The notes under the pieces are model-generated. The model made no database searches, was not told the origin of the DNA, and saw only the letters and a list, made by a program, of their open reading frames with translations. A stretch of DNA of 64,000 bases from Ciborinia camelliae (Eukaryota > Ascomycota > Leotiomycetes > Helotiales > Sclerotiniaceae): assembly GCA_025890175.1 (NCBI GenBank), contig JANPYM010000004.1, positions 2,179,862 through 2,243,861 of the forward strand, given 5' to 3'. Made by a program: the position numbers and the translations under genes. This document shows positions 35,501 through 46,317 of this stretch, one piece after another. Within the stretch, counting starts at the first letter, position 1. Every line of letters begins with the position of its first letter.

Positions 35501-36807
35501 CTTATCATGATATCTCCGATGGTGGTTTATTGACTACCATCGCCGAAATGATGTTTGCTGGACGATGCGGGGCTGAAATCATGCTTGATGGAGTTTCCAA
35601 GAGCACATCACCATCTCATGTGATTGAAGCTTTATTCAACGAAGAACTTGGTGCTATTTTCCAAGTCCGAAAATCAGATGAGATCAATTTCATGAGATGT
35701 TTTGCTACTTGCGGACCTCCTCCAGGACTCATTAGAAAAATTGGACGAGTACCAGCTGCATCGAAACAGCAACTCGCCATTCGTTATGGACAGAAGCCAA
35801 TCTTACATATATCTAGATCTGAACTTCAACAACAGTGGTCCAAAACATCTTACCAGATGCAACGTCTCAGAGACAATGTCGACTGCGCTGACGTTGAATT
35901 TGAAAACATCAAAGATGACCGCGATCCTGGTCTCCACTACACCCTTACCTACGAACCTAAGGAGAATATTCTGCCACTAACAGCAACTATCACATCCACG
36001 TTCGCAAAAGCACCTCGTGTGGCTATTCTCCGTGAACAAGGAGTGAACGGTCACGCCGAAATGGCATTCGCTTTCAAGGTTGCAGGGTTTGATCCTATTG
36101 ATGTGCACATGACTGATATCATCTCTGGGCATTATTCTCTCGCCAACTTTGTTGGTATTGCTGCCTGTGGTGGTTTCTCTTATGGTGACGTCCTCGGTGC
36201 TGGTCGTGGTTGGGCAAATTCCATCCTCATGCATGAACAAAAAGCTCGACCGGAATTTGAGAATTTCTTCAAGCGTCCAGATACCTTTGCTTTGGGTGTC
36301 TGCAATGGTTGTCAAATGCTTAGTCGCATATCCGAACTTATTCCTGGTACTTCTCATTGGCCTGTTTTCGTTGACAACCAATCTCAGCAATTCGAAGGCA
36401 GAGTCAGCATGGTAAAGATTGAAGACAACTCCAAGAAGCCATCTGTATTCCTTCACGGTATGAATGGAAGTTCCCTGCCTATCGTCGTCTCTCACGGTGA
36501 AGGCCGAGCTTCTTTCAAGAATGATACCGACTTGGGTGCTATGAACGAAGATAGTCTCGTCGCAATGAGATATATCGATAACTTTGGTAAACCAACCATG
36601 AGATACCCATACAATCCAAACGGCAGTCCCGAAGGTATTGCAGCAGTTAGAAGTTTGGATGGAAGAGTATTGGCTATGATGCCACATCCTGAGAGAACGA
36701 TTATGGCAGATGTAGGTAGTTACGTGCCAAAGGAGAGCGTGGAGGAATGGGGAGAGTTTGGACCCTGGGTGAGGATGTTTAAGAGTGCTAGAAGATGGGT
36801 TGGTTGA
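32504..36807 (+). CDS. ADE6: Phosphoribosylformylglycinamidine synthase (FGAM synthase)
   Basis: Fourth step of purine synthesis: FGAR plus glutamine and ATP to FGAM. Exons 32504-32750, 32815-32954, 33072-34425 and 34472-36807 give 1358 residues, the expected size of the large eukaryotic enzyme. The N-terminal PurS-like domain spans the first exons ([23 protein letters not shown] across intron 1). The synthetase core has [44 protein letters not shown] and [16 protein letters not shown]. The second half repeats the synthetase fold ([26 protein letters not shown]). The C-terminal class I glutaminase has [24 protein letters not shown] sequence, nucleophile Cys1191 in GVCNGCQML, and the His1319/Glu1321 pair in MPHPERTI. 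The start at 32504 follows a leader free of other in-frame ATGs. No defects seen. Confidence 0.97.
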
Positions 36808-37478
36808 TTGCAGCGATATGAATGGGGTCTACGGATATAACTTTGGGGTTAGAATTGGGATGGATAAATATCCTTGCATGCATGCATGTCTTGCTTTTGA
36901 TGGAGTTTTAGGGTGATTATGATATGAGATAGATGGTTCTTATGCGAATATCAAAAAATGTTTTCTCTGCTTTAAATCGGCATCTCTATTCCTATTTGAT
37001 CCATCCATGTTGCGGCAAATACACGTGCATTTTCATCTTCAATACGATGGGAAGCATTATCTTGGAAATGACTTGATTTGAGACATCGAGAATCGGAAAC
37101 TTTCTGGCCAATCTGCATGCATAAATAGAAACCAATCAAGGACTTTCTTTTCTTTTCTTGCCCAGCAAAAAACAACATTTAAACTAAATCCCCCAGTACA
37201 AAACCTCCCACTACACTACCTACCTACCATCTCCTCACTGAGAGGCTGAGAATCAAATTGCTAGCTAATGTTCGACTCGACTATGGATAGTCTATTTGCT
37301 AAGTATCCTAGATCAAAAGGCAGTTGGAACGAACTGGAGTGTATGCTCGGAGTATTATGATGGGAGTTTGAGGGGGAAGAATAACTACTAGGAGACGATA
37401 CGAGAAGAGAAGAGAAGCGTGGATTCGATGTGTAACTCCTCCCTTGAAGAATATCTCTTACACCCAGCTCTAGCAAAT
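36808..37478. other. Convergent intergenic spacer
   Basis: Between the 3' ends of FGAM synthase and the GRF zinc-finger gene. A few short minus-strand frames, no recognisable gene. Confidence 0.55.
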
Positions 37479-38595
37479 CTAGCCAGCATTCTGGGCTCGA
37501 AGTCGCTTGATAATGGCTTCATCCATATCAAGTTTATGTTCAAGAACCATGATTCTCTGTTGAAGCTCGGTGATCTGTGAATCTTTGGATTTTAGAGCCA
37601 CGCGGGTGATATCCCGACCCTTCACTATGCCGGATATTTTCAACGCGTGCCTGCTTAAGAGTTGGCGTAATCGGATGTCGACTTCCTCATCGATGTTTTG
37701 ATCTTTTAATAGATCCATGATGTCTTCGGTAATGTCGTGGTTGGGGAGCAAATCCCCTGTGCTACTCTTGGAGGGAGAGGCCATGAACTTGGGCGGTGCG
37801 CTTATCGTTGCATCTTTAAATCGAGAGGGTGATGGGGTCTCGGATGGATTGAATAGAAGAGATCGTTCATGCCCATCCCACATTCCATCTCTCAATTTTC
37901 TCCGACTTGGGGAAGGCGTGCCGAAAATATCTTCGTCCCGTGTTCCTTTGGTCGCGGGTGTTGGATACATACTAGCTGCGTTCTTCTCTTCTTCTCCTCG
38001 CTTCCTTTTGCTTCCCGGTGTCACTGTCCCACTATCCATCCCCTTCCCCGGAGTCTCTGGAAAACTCCCCGGGTCCGTCCTCTCAACCGTCTTGACCATT
38101 TTCTCCTCATCCTCTTTCGTCAAAGGCCACTCGCCAAATTCATCTTCTTCCTTCTTTCTCAAATCCCGAATCCATTTATTGCTAGCCATCGCATGCCCCT
38201 CTAGAGTCCTTTTATCTTTTGATGGGGTAACCGGTGTGCGCGAGTCGGGAGTGTGAGGTTCCGTTCTTGTATTGTTCAAGACTGCGCTCATCTCTCTTCC
38301 CTTGGCTTTATCATCCCACAGAAAGAATCCACATCCAGATTCTTTTGGCTCTTGACAGGTGTAGAACCATCGACCTGTATTTGGACCTTCTTTCTTAACC
38401 TGAAAACGTACGGCCGGTAATCTGGGGTTGCAATTGCCTACCCATATGTTATGTTAGCCTAAATGATTAGTGAACGGGACATATTGTCCCGAGGTCCTTA
38501 CAGTGCCAAGTTCCATCAGAGAAGAGTCCGTTGAGAGCAACTTTTGAAGGCGATGCGCCCTTGCGCTTTTGAGGTGTATGAAATCGATTATACAT
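37479..38595 (-). CDS. GRF zinc-finger protein with C-terminal coiled coil
   Basis: Two exons on the minus strand (38595-38502 and 38437-37479; 64-bp intron) give 350 residues. The start MYNRFHTPQKRKGASPSKVALNG leads into a GRF-type zinc finger: Cys32 and Cys34 (WHCNCN), the GRW triplet at 53-55, then Cys59 (FYTC) and Cys67 (SGCGFFLW). GRF fingers bind single-stranded DNA and occur in APE2, NEIL3 and TOP3A. After it comes a Ser/Thr-Pro-rich region with repeated TP/SP sites (TPDSRTPVTPSKDKR, TPSPSRRK, TPSPSRFKD), possible kinase targets, and a C-terminal helix of about 60 residues ending in LKSKDSQITELQQRIMVLEHKL (split for length), a likely coiled coil. The intron splits the first two Cys from the rest, so the true start is upstream of the internal Met at 38291. 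The specific function is unknown; a DNA repair or recombination role is inference. Confidence 0.8.
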
Positions 38596-39105
38596 TGTTA
38601 TGTATTATGGAGGGATGGAATCATCATATGTAGAGAAGCGACTCTGCCAATGTGTGTTGTCATATTATCATATCAAGTAGCCTTGGTGGCATGGAGAACC
38701 AATGAAACATTACCCTTCCTCATCAGATCAGGTTCGTTTTTGTTGACATCGTCACCATCGCAACCACTGACTGCCCTGGATGACTTTATCCGGTGTTATC
38801 TTTATCTTATCAGAAAGTCAATAAACTTCCAAGCTGTCATCGGATGAATATCGGATGTCGGATACCGGATAAAATAAGGACCGAGATCAGAACTCGAGTA
38901 TCGAATCTCAGCTTAGCTATTAATCGAGAAATAATTGTAGAACATGTTGTTGTTGTTAACATACATCTGTATCCAATCCTTTCCAATTGTCGTTTTTTAA
39001 GATACCCATTTTCAATTTTTATGAAGTTTGTATTATAGAATTTACTCACATCTGCCATTCATTCCGGGCTCTGAATTACCAAAAAAATCATTCATTTCTT
39101 TCAAA
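38596..39105. promoter_or_regulatory. Divergent promoter region, GRF gene / PQ-loop gene
   Basis: 510 bp between two divergent start codons. Short frames only; no motif stands out beyond GATA-like sequences near 38825-38870. Confidence 0.5.
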
Positions 39106-40019
39106 ATGGGCCTCATCTCATCCATTACGGGCTACATAGCCCCTATGTTTATCATGATATCTCCCATAACCTCATATGCGGATCAGACATACTCGATACA
39201 TCGGAGCAAGTCTAGTGCTGGCTTTTCCTTGGATATTCCTTTGATTATGCTAGTTGCATCGTTTTTGAGGTAGGTTGTGGTGCAATGAGCGTGGGCAAGC
39301 TGTTACTGATCTTCTTCACTGTAGAGTTTTCTATTATCCAGGGGCCCAATTCGATACCTCTTTACTGATACAATCATTTATTATGATAACGATGCAAACT
39401 ATGCTGTTGAAGGTTGCTCTCGATCATCGACCGTCACCATCATCGAAAGGGGGAGATGCGGCTATGCCATTTGCTGGCCATCGGGAAGGGGATTTGGGCG
39501 GATCAAGACCATATAATTTCTGGCAATGGCGTTCTCCCAAACCGTACGCATTTATTCCCCGTGTGTCTTGTAGGAAGATTTCAAAAAACTAACGATTAAA
39601 CTCCTAGTTATTGGCAATTCCTCCTTTACCTATTCATAGCCCTCATCGTATGCGAACTCGTCCTCTCTCCCGCCCCATGGTTCTATTCCATCTATTCTGA
39701 CGCCATCGGCTACATTGGTCTTGGTGTAGAAGCAACACTCCCAATTCCGCAAATCCTTGCCAATCACAGATCTCGGTCCTGCAGAGGCTTTCGTTTTTCA
39801 GTCATGGCCAATTGGATTGCCGGTGATATAATGAAGATGTTCTGGTTTTTCACGGCCACGAGTGCTATACCATGGGCATTCAAGCTATGTGGCATATTTC
39901 AAATGTGCTGCGATTTGTTCTTGGGAATACAATTCTGGATGTATGGAGATGGGGATGGGGATAAGAAGAAGGATGACTACAGAACACCACTTGGGGAAAA
40001 AGAAGCACGATTGTCATGA
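39106..40019 (+). CDS. PQ-loop membrane protein (Any1/PQLC1-like)
   Basis: Multi-pass protein of the PQ-loop family. Yeast Any1 and human PQLC1/SLC66A2 act in phospholipid balance of endosome/Golgi membranes; that role is taken from the family. Exons 39106-39269, 39325-39543 and 39608-40019 give 264 residues. The first PQ-loop region is MISPITSYADQTYSIHRSKSSAGFS, with DQ in place of PQ, followed by LDIPLIMLVASFLRVFYY and QSFIMITMQTMLLKVAL. The second is LPIPQILANHRSRSCRGFRFSVMANWIAGD with a proper PQ. Final helices include MFWFFTATSAIPWAFKLCGIFQ. The short hydrophilic tail is rich in Asp and Lys. It is shorter than yeast Any1 but similar to filamentous-fungal homologues as I know them. Confidence 0.85.
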
Positions 40020-41972
40020 AATGGGGAAGCCGAGGTTAAGAGCAGGGAAAGGATTTTCATATAAAATCATAGGCACATCTCAATGGTTGAGCAAGTTCTC
40101 TCGTTGAGATGAACACGACGGAGGGGTCTAATCAAAATATATAATGAAGTTGTAGGGGTTTCAAACACTTATTAAAAAGTTGTTAATTGTATATAGAAAT
40201 TCAATTCATAACCCCTTCATTGAAAGATGATGTTTCTTGTTTACACTAGATTCTCAACTCCTCAACCACTTGAGGTCACGACAGGCTCATTTTGCAATTT
40301 CCATGCGGCAATACCTACCTAGGTAGTTTTTATGAGGTGAAATTCCTAACCCAACGGGTTTCATCACGCTATTTAGAGCGCTCGCCCAGCGCGTATCTAA
40401 AGCACCAAAGAAATTTGGCTGGGGGCCCGGGAATAGGGGATACGGAGTATTAGGTTCGGTAATCATGGCATACTTGGGTCCATCAATATGGATACCTAAG
40501 TAAGTGGACAAAATCATGTGCAGCTACTTCTAATGTGAACCTTCCTTCCCAGCTGTGTTTTCACAACCAGATCAGATATTCTGAGTTGCGATATCTTCGC
40601 TGTGTAGTACAGTGTATGATTGATTGATTGTAGATGGAGAAAAGGGGGGGGAGGGGGTGGAAGGGGGGCGGGGGTNNNNNNNNNNTGTTCATGCTCATGC
40701 TGGTGGTGTTTTTCTTATCAAGTGTGTGAGAGTGGGAGTGAGAGGAAGAGGAAGAGGAAGAGGACCAAATGGTCTTGAATGAGGTGTGGAAAAGCTGTGG
40801 TCTAGATGGGTAGGTATTCACAGGTATTCACCCTTTGGTTGGGTACCTAGTAAGCAAAAGGGTTGCTAGAACCTAGGTCCGTCTAGACGTACTAATTTTG
40901 GGCTCATTTTGTCCCGTCTGGTAAGGTTATTCCATTCATCTTTCAATTTCATGTGGTTGTTGGCCGGGTAACCTGGGATGCTGAAAAGTTCAGACGAGTT
41001 CCCCTGAATATCTTTCTATCTATCCGAGAAACGGAGTATAACCATTCAATACTATATGACTATCATCTCATCCAAAGTTTGGTTGCATGTCTGATATAGC
41101 TTTCTGAATAGGTAGTTCGAATTAATAAAGTCTTTGAAAAATTGACTCAGATATATTGTAATCAATCCTTTTTACTCTCTCTATCTTGCTCGCCTCTGGC
41201 TGAAATGTTTTCATATTGTATAGTTCTAGTAGTAGTTTTGTATATATCGGATGAATATTTGATCTGCCCGTATTATCCCATCTCATGAAATCAAGAGGGG
41301 TGAGGGGTGGGTGTGATCCGTCGAGGAGATATATAAGTGGTAGAATGATACTTAAAGAAAAAGAAGAAATTTATAAACGGTATAGATATACATCTTCCTA
41401 TATATGTATACCGAGAATACTATTTATAATATTTTCGTACATATTTTATCGCAATAAAGTAAGGGGTAGCTAAATAAATGGATGCCAGTGCAACTAAACC
41501 AATCAATCTAGCAACTTCTATAATTTTCTCTTTCTCGCCGTGTAACTTAAGCCTGTAACACATCAAAATTCTCCAATGGCTGAAATCTTCCCATTCCATT
41601 GGCGTATAAAGAGGCCAGCCATTACATATCGCATAAACATGAACATAAACTACCTAGGTACAATTCCAGCCACTCGCTTGTGGAAGCTCTATTCATCAGT
41701 ACGTACTCTAAATGAGGGGTAACCGTAACAAAGGAGGGGTAAGCGTCACCTTAGCACTTGGTATCGAACGATATCAACCATCATTTGGTACGTAGGTATA
41801 AGAACATTGATGAATTGAAAAGAAAAGAATTGACAAGAGCTCTCTCTTTCTCTTGTAAGCTCAATTATCTTCTCACACAATCTCTCTCCCCCCATTCTTA
41901 TATGAATTGACATCCCGCAAAATTCAAAAAAAAATCAATCGATAGCTTCAGAAAGCAAACAAAACTGCCAAG
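40020..41972. other. Intergenic region with an assembly gap
   Basis: About 1.95 kb without a recognisable gene. Notable content is a CCTACCTAGGTAG palindrome at about 40313-40326, a TACGGAGTA motif at 40441-40449, a G-rich tract and N gap listed separately, and a pyrimidine-rich leader before the next gene. Confidence 0.5.
40645..40685. other. G-rich tract ending in a 10-N gap
   Basis: Runs of seven, five, six and five G's (40645-40675) lead directly into ten unknown bases (40676-40685). This is probably a sequencing failure at a G-quadruplex-forming or homopolymer tract. The real length of the gap is unknown. Confidence 0.9.
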
Positions 41973-43520
41973 ATGAAAGGCGTAGTAATCACAGCTCCCA
42001 ATGCCCCCTGGCAACCCGTCGATGATATCGAGATCCCCAAGCCGGGCAATCATCAAATTCTAGTCAAATCTCTCGTTGCGGGTATTAATCCCATGTAAGT
42101 AACATAAGCTCCCGCGGGCTCAAACTCTCTACTTTCTTTCTTTTTTTCTCTCCATCCATCAAATCCAATTCATACATACATACGTACTCGGACTACCTAA
42201 CTAACCATCATGAACATCAAGGGATAACCTAATGCGCACCACCGGACTTCTGATCCCCTCCTACCCCATCGTGCTCGGCTGCGACGCCTCAGGAATCGTC
42301 GTCGAAACGGGTCCCGAAGTCTCGAAATTTAGAGTGGGAGATGGGGTTTTTGGGTGTGCGAGGGTGGGTAGCGTGGGTTATGGCACTTTTCAGGAATTTG
42401 TGAGTTTCTTTTCTATTTTTTCTTCTATTATACCTATATTTCCCCAGTGCTTTTGGAGTTGAAATGAGGAATGGGAAAATGGGAAAATGACAGAGGCTAA
42501 TGATTCATAATGAAGCATTTAATGGATGAGAAATTGGCATTTAAGAGACCAGAACGGGTTTCGATAGAGGAGGCTGCGACGCTTGGGGTCGGACTTTTGG
42601 TGAGAACTCTCGTCTATTTTTTCTCAATGGTCGTTGTGAATGAGGAATGCTGACTACAGGATTGATAGACGGCAGCGATATGTCTTGACGAGGGAAATGA
42701 TATTATGTATCCTTCCGAGCGCCAAAATCAACCTGAGTGGTTTATTGTTCTGGGAGGTACGTCGACTGTGGGTCAATATGGAATAAAGGTCAGTCTATTA
42801 ATGATTGAGTCTATATATGGCGAAGTTGATGTTGATATTAATGATGATGAAATCTAGCTTGCAAAACTATGTGGATACCAAGTCCTCGCTTCATGCTCGC
42901 AGTCTGGCGTTGAGGTGAGTTTCACAACATTGGATTCAATCGACTTTGGACGAACTGTGAATTCTAACTGATCCATCTCCGACAGGTCGTCAAATCAGCT
43001 GGTGCGGATGCAACATTCGATTATAAACAATCTCTCGAAGCTCAATTGTCCGAAATTGAATCAATTACATCGGGAGACTTTGCTGGCATATTTGATGCTT
43101 CAGCTGCAAGTGCTGCCATAGGCCTAGCAGCTTTGAAAACCAAATCGACTGTTAAGACTCAAAAGAAAACATTTTCAACTACAAATGATTGGTATGAACA
43201 TTCTCCTCGTAAGTTCACTTTCTGTATAAACTAATAAGTGGGATACCAGGGACACAATCGAGGAACAAGAAGAAATCAAAATCTACCACGTCCATCTCGG
43301 ACAAATCGGTAGATACGGAGAGCCACTCGGCGACGCCGTAAACTGCGCGGTAGAAAAGTTGATCCCGAGACTTGAAAGACTCCTTTGGAAAGGGTTGTTG
43401 AAGCCAAATGAAGGGGAGGTGGTTGCGACTGGATTCGGAGGGGTTGGTTTTGGAGTTGATCTTTCGACAAAGAGTGGTATTGGAGGAAAGAAGATATTGG
43501 TCAAGCTGCAGGATTTTTAA
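41973..43520 (+). CDS. Zinc-independent alcohol dehydrogenase / trans-enoyl reductase-like (ToxD/LovC group)
   Basis: Medium-chain dehydrogenase/reductase using NADPH. Exons 41973-42094, 42222-42399, 42516-42599, 42669-42788, 42858-42914, 42986-43191 and 43250-43520 give 345 residues. GroES-like N-terminus: MKGVVITAPNAPWQPVDDIEIPKP, then LVKSLVAGINPMDNLMR, PIVLGCDASGIVVETGPEVSKFRVGD. The Rossmann part is WFIVLGGTSTVGQYGIKLAKLCGYQVLASCS and the end KLLPNEGEV-like (KPNEGEVVATGFGGV). No zinc-binding Cys cluster is seen. This pattern (INPMDN or similar, GGTSTVGQ) is typical of the fungal ToxD-like enoyl reductases that assist polyketide synthases, but orphan members exist. The nearby GMC oxidoreductase starts 521 bp downstream on the same strand. 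No polyketide synthase is in the window. Confidence 0.88.
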
Positions 43521-44041
43521 TGCGTTACACTGGCAGTGAGATAGATGTGTATCTCCGAGTTTGGTCCTTATACTAGGGTATTTATTGGCCTTTAGGTACC
43601 TTTAGGTAAGAGGCCTTTACAATGAAGACTTATTTGACTCATTCGACTTCATAATATAGTCAGCTTGCAGTCGTGTGAGGAGAAATGTCAACATGGGCGG
43701 GGCGGGTTACATCCTCTCGATCCGTTCTAGGAATTCTTGAGCTCTGCAATTTGCTGAATAATATGTCCGGACTCCGTAGCTCTTCCATCTTTTTCAAAAA
43801 AGGAAAAAAAAACTCCGCCTACCAATAAGATTTATGATTTCTTCTTGGGTCTTAATGTAGTAGTCCGGTCCGCGTAAAGTCAACCAGGAACGACTTGCAT
43901 GAAGGCTTGACGTGGCAATGTAACTCTAGGATGAAGATGTCTATTCACCCTATATTAATAGGCTACACACCCATTGCCAGTAAGTAAGTATCTAAGTACC
44001 TAGTGGACTTTACACCAATATCACATATATACTGTTTCACG
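43521..44041. promoter_or_regulatory. Spacer between enoyl reductase and GMC oxidoreductase
   Basis: 521 bp with an A-run near 43795-43812 and a TATATTAATAGG-like AT stretch near 43951-43962, about 85 bp before the GMC start codon, which could serve as a TATA element. No gene. Confidence 0.5.
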
Positions 44042-46317
44042 ATGTCTCCATTATCAATTTTCTCGATACTATCCTTTTTAGCGATCACTACCCATGGCGC
44101 GCCACTCGGTGGAAAGATAGTCGGGCGTGATACCACTTTGTTAGCTAGCTATGATTTCATTATCGTTGGCGGTGGTACCAGTGGACTCGTTGTAGGAAAT
44201 AGATTATCTGAGAACCCAGGTGAGAAGCTACTTGATTTGATTGTTGGGAGAAAACTTACTACTATTGTTAGCGACGACGGTCCTTATTATTGAGGCTGGT
44301 GAACTGTGAGTATATGTATAAATGATCTGTTTCTATCTTCTGATGAGTATGTAAGTGATCAAGGAGAGGATTTTATATATATCCCACTTCTCTCGGGAAT
44401 CGGTAATGGTGCTATAGGGACCAAGTATGATTGGAATCTAAGCTACACTCCTCAACCCACTGCGAATGATAGATCAATTTCCGTACCACTGGGAAAGGTT
44501 GTAGGCGGTACCTCTTCCTTGAATAAAATGACTTTCGATATTGCTGGAAAGGTAGATTATGATCGCTGGATAGAAGTGGGTGGAGTGGGCTGGAATGATC
44601 TCTTTCCATATTTCAAGAAAGTAAGATTTCTCTGTTCAACTTATTGAACCGATAAATGTGCTCATTATTTGTCAATTAGTTAACCAATTACACGGCACCA
44701 GTGCCCGAAATCGCAAAAGAATGGGACATACAAACCGATCCCAATGCACACGGATACAACGGCTATGTAATGAAATATGTACAAGTCATCTTGGCATTGA
44801 CTAATCTTGCCTATAGGTTCATTCAAGTTATCCAACCTTTTTTTGGCCGTCGAATAGTTAAGTCAATTCCATGGTATCTAACAGAAGTTACTCCTGTTGA
44901 CACGCTGCTAGAATATTGGTTTGGTGCCATGAAATTCCTCGGATTCCGGAAAGTATTTGATTCTCTGGATGGAGACGCAAATGGTGCTTTGTGGAATCCA
45001 GAGTCACTTGATCCAGATACCAAAACCCGATCGAACTCCAGAACCGCCTATTGGAACAGTGCAAGTAACCGAACCAATTTACACCTTTTGACTGGTCATC
45101 AGGCGACGAAGTTGATAACTAAATCGATCCACGGAGAGGTTTCAGTTACTGGCGTGGAGGCAAGTGTTTATCTATCGTGTTCTTTATACAGTCCTCTGAC
45201 CTTGAAAATAGTATGCAATTGGCTCTAACTCTTCAAGAGCAACTGTGTTTGCAAAGAAGGAAGTAATTCTCGCAGCCGGTGCTCTACATTCGCCTCAACT
45301 GCTTCAACTCTCTGGAATTGGGGAGCCTTCTCTGCTGGAACAATTCGGCATAAATAATGTGGTGAACTTGCCAGGGGTCGGTGCAAACTTTCAAGATCAC
45401 CCGTTTCTCACAACCGTCAACGATTGTGCGTTAATATGCCCAAATCTAGAGAAGACTTTAACTTACTGGCTTATTAGTAAATATTGACCTTACCGTGAGA
45501 AACTTGACTAGCAACGCGACTTTCAATGCTGAAATGCTCGCATTGTATAGGTTCAATAAAACAGGTATGTAAAAGCGTAACGGGCATTCCAGAACGACTT
45601 TGACACTGTATTTCAGGTCCATATTCCACAGAAGGGGCGAACGCATTTGCTTTTGTTGGAACTCCCTCTTTCACCAATACCACTTCCCAGATTGTGTCTT
45701 CCGCTTCAGCTGTCACTCCGGTATCATATTTATCGCCCGATGTTGATCCATCTGTCTTGTTGGGATATGAAGCTCAGTACACAATTCTCACTCGAGATCT
45801 CCCATCAAACAAAATCCCAATCATGGAATTCAAATATGAAGATGGGGCAGTGTTGTCGGTCCTGGAACATCCATTCTCCCGTGGTAAAGTAGCGATTACT
45901 TCAGCAGACCCTTTTACTCCACCGTCTGCGAACCCAAGATATCTATCTCATCATACAGACTTCCTTTTGCTGAACGCTGCGGTTAAATTTTCACGTGCAA
46001 TAATGGACACTCCAACGTTTGCACCACTGTCACCAGTTGAAATAATTCCCGGTCCAAGTGTGCAAACAGAGGCGGACCTTGAGGCATGGATTCGTTCGGC
46101 AATTGAATCGACATCTCATGTTTGTGGGTCTACATCTATGATGAAGAGACAATATGGAGGGGTCGTGGATTCCAAGTATAAGGTTTATGGAGTCAATAAT
46201 CTGAGAGTAGTTGATGCAGGTACATTTCCGATGTCACCAGCAACGCATTTGCAAGTGACGGTGTATGCGATGGCCGAGCGGGCTTCCGATTTGATCAAAA
46301 GGACATACAGTCTTTAA
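44042..46317 (+). CDS. Secreted GMC-family FAD oxidoreductase
   Basis: Glucose-methanol-choline oxidoreductase (aryl-alcohol oxidase/glucose oxidase/choline dehydrogenase group); the substrate is unknown. Nine exons: 44042-44219, 44272-44305, 44356-44620, 44680-44766, 44817-44856, 44912-45159, 45212-45425, 45478-45564 and 45617-46317, giving 617 residues. Signal peptide [20 protein letters not shown] is followed by the FAD site [18 protein letters not shown] (Gly43-Gly48) and [11 protein letters not shown]. Further family blocks are [69 protein letters not shown] and the C-terminal HVCGSTSM plus [24 protein letters not shown]. The catalytic pair is likely His552/His595, 43 residues apart as in glucose oxidase. 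The intron at 45160 begins GCAAGT, a GC-AG intron. The start at 44042 is preferred over an in-frame ATG at 44003 because it gives a clean signal peptide. Confidence 0.93.

Noticed and set aside
35977..36687. Minus-strand frame of 236 codons
   Set aside because: It lies antisense to the glutaminase part of FGAM synthase and has no family features.
44817..44920. Apparent frameshift in the GMC oxidoreductase
   Set aside because: The frame for [13 protein letters not shown] meets TAA, but a 55-bp GT-AG intron (44857-44911) with a CTAAC branch site restores the frame and gives the expected family sequence.
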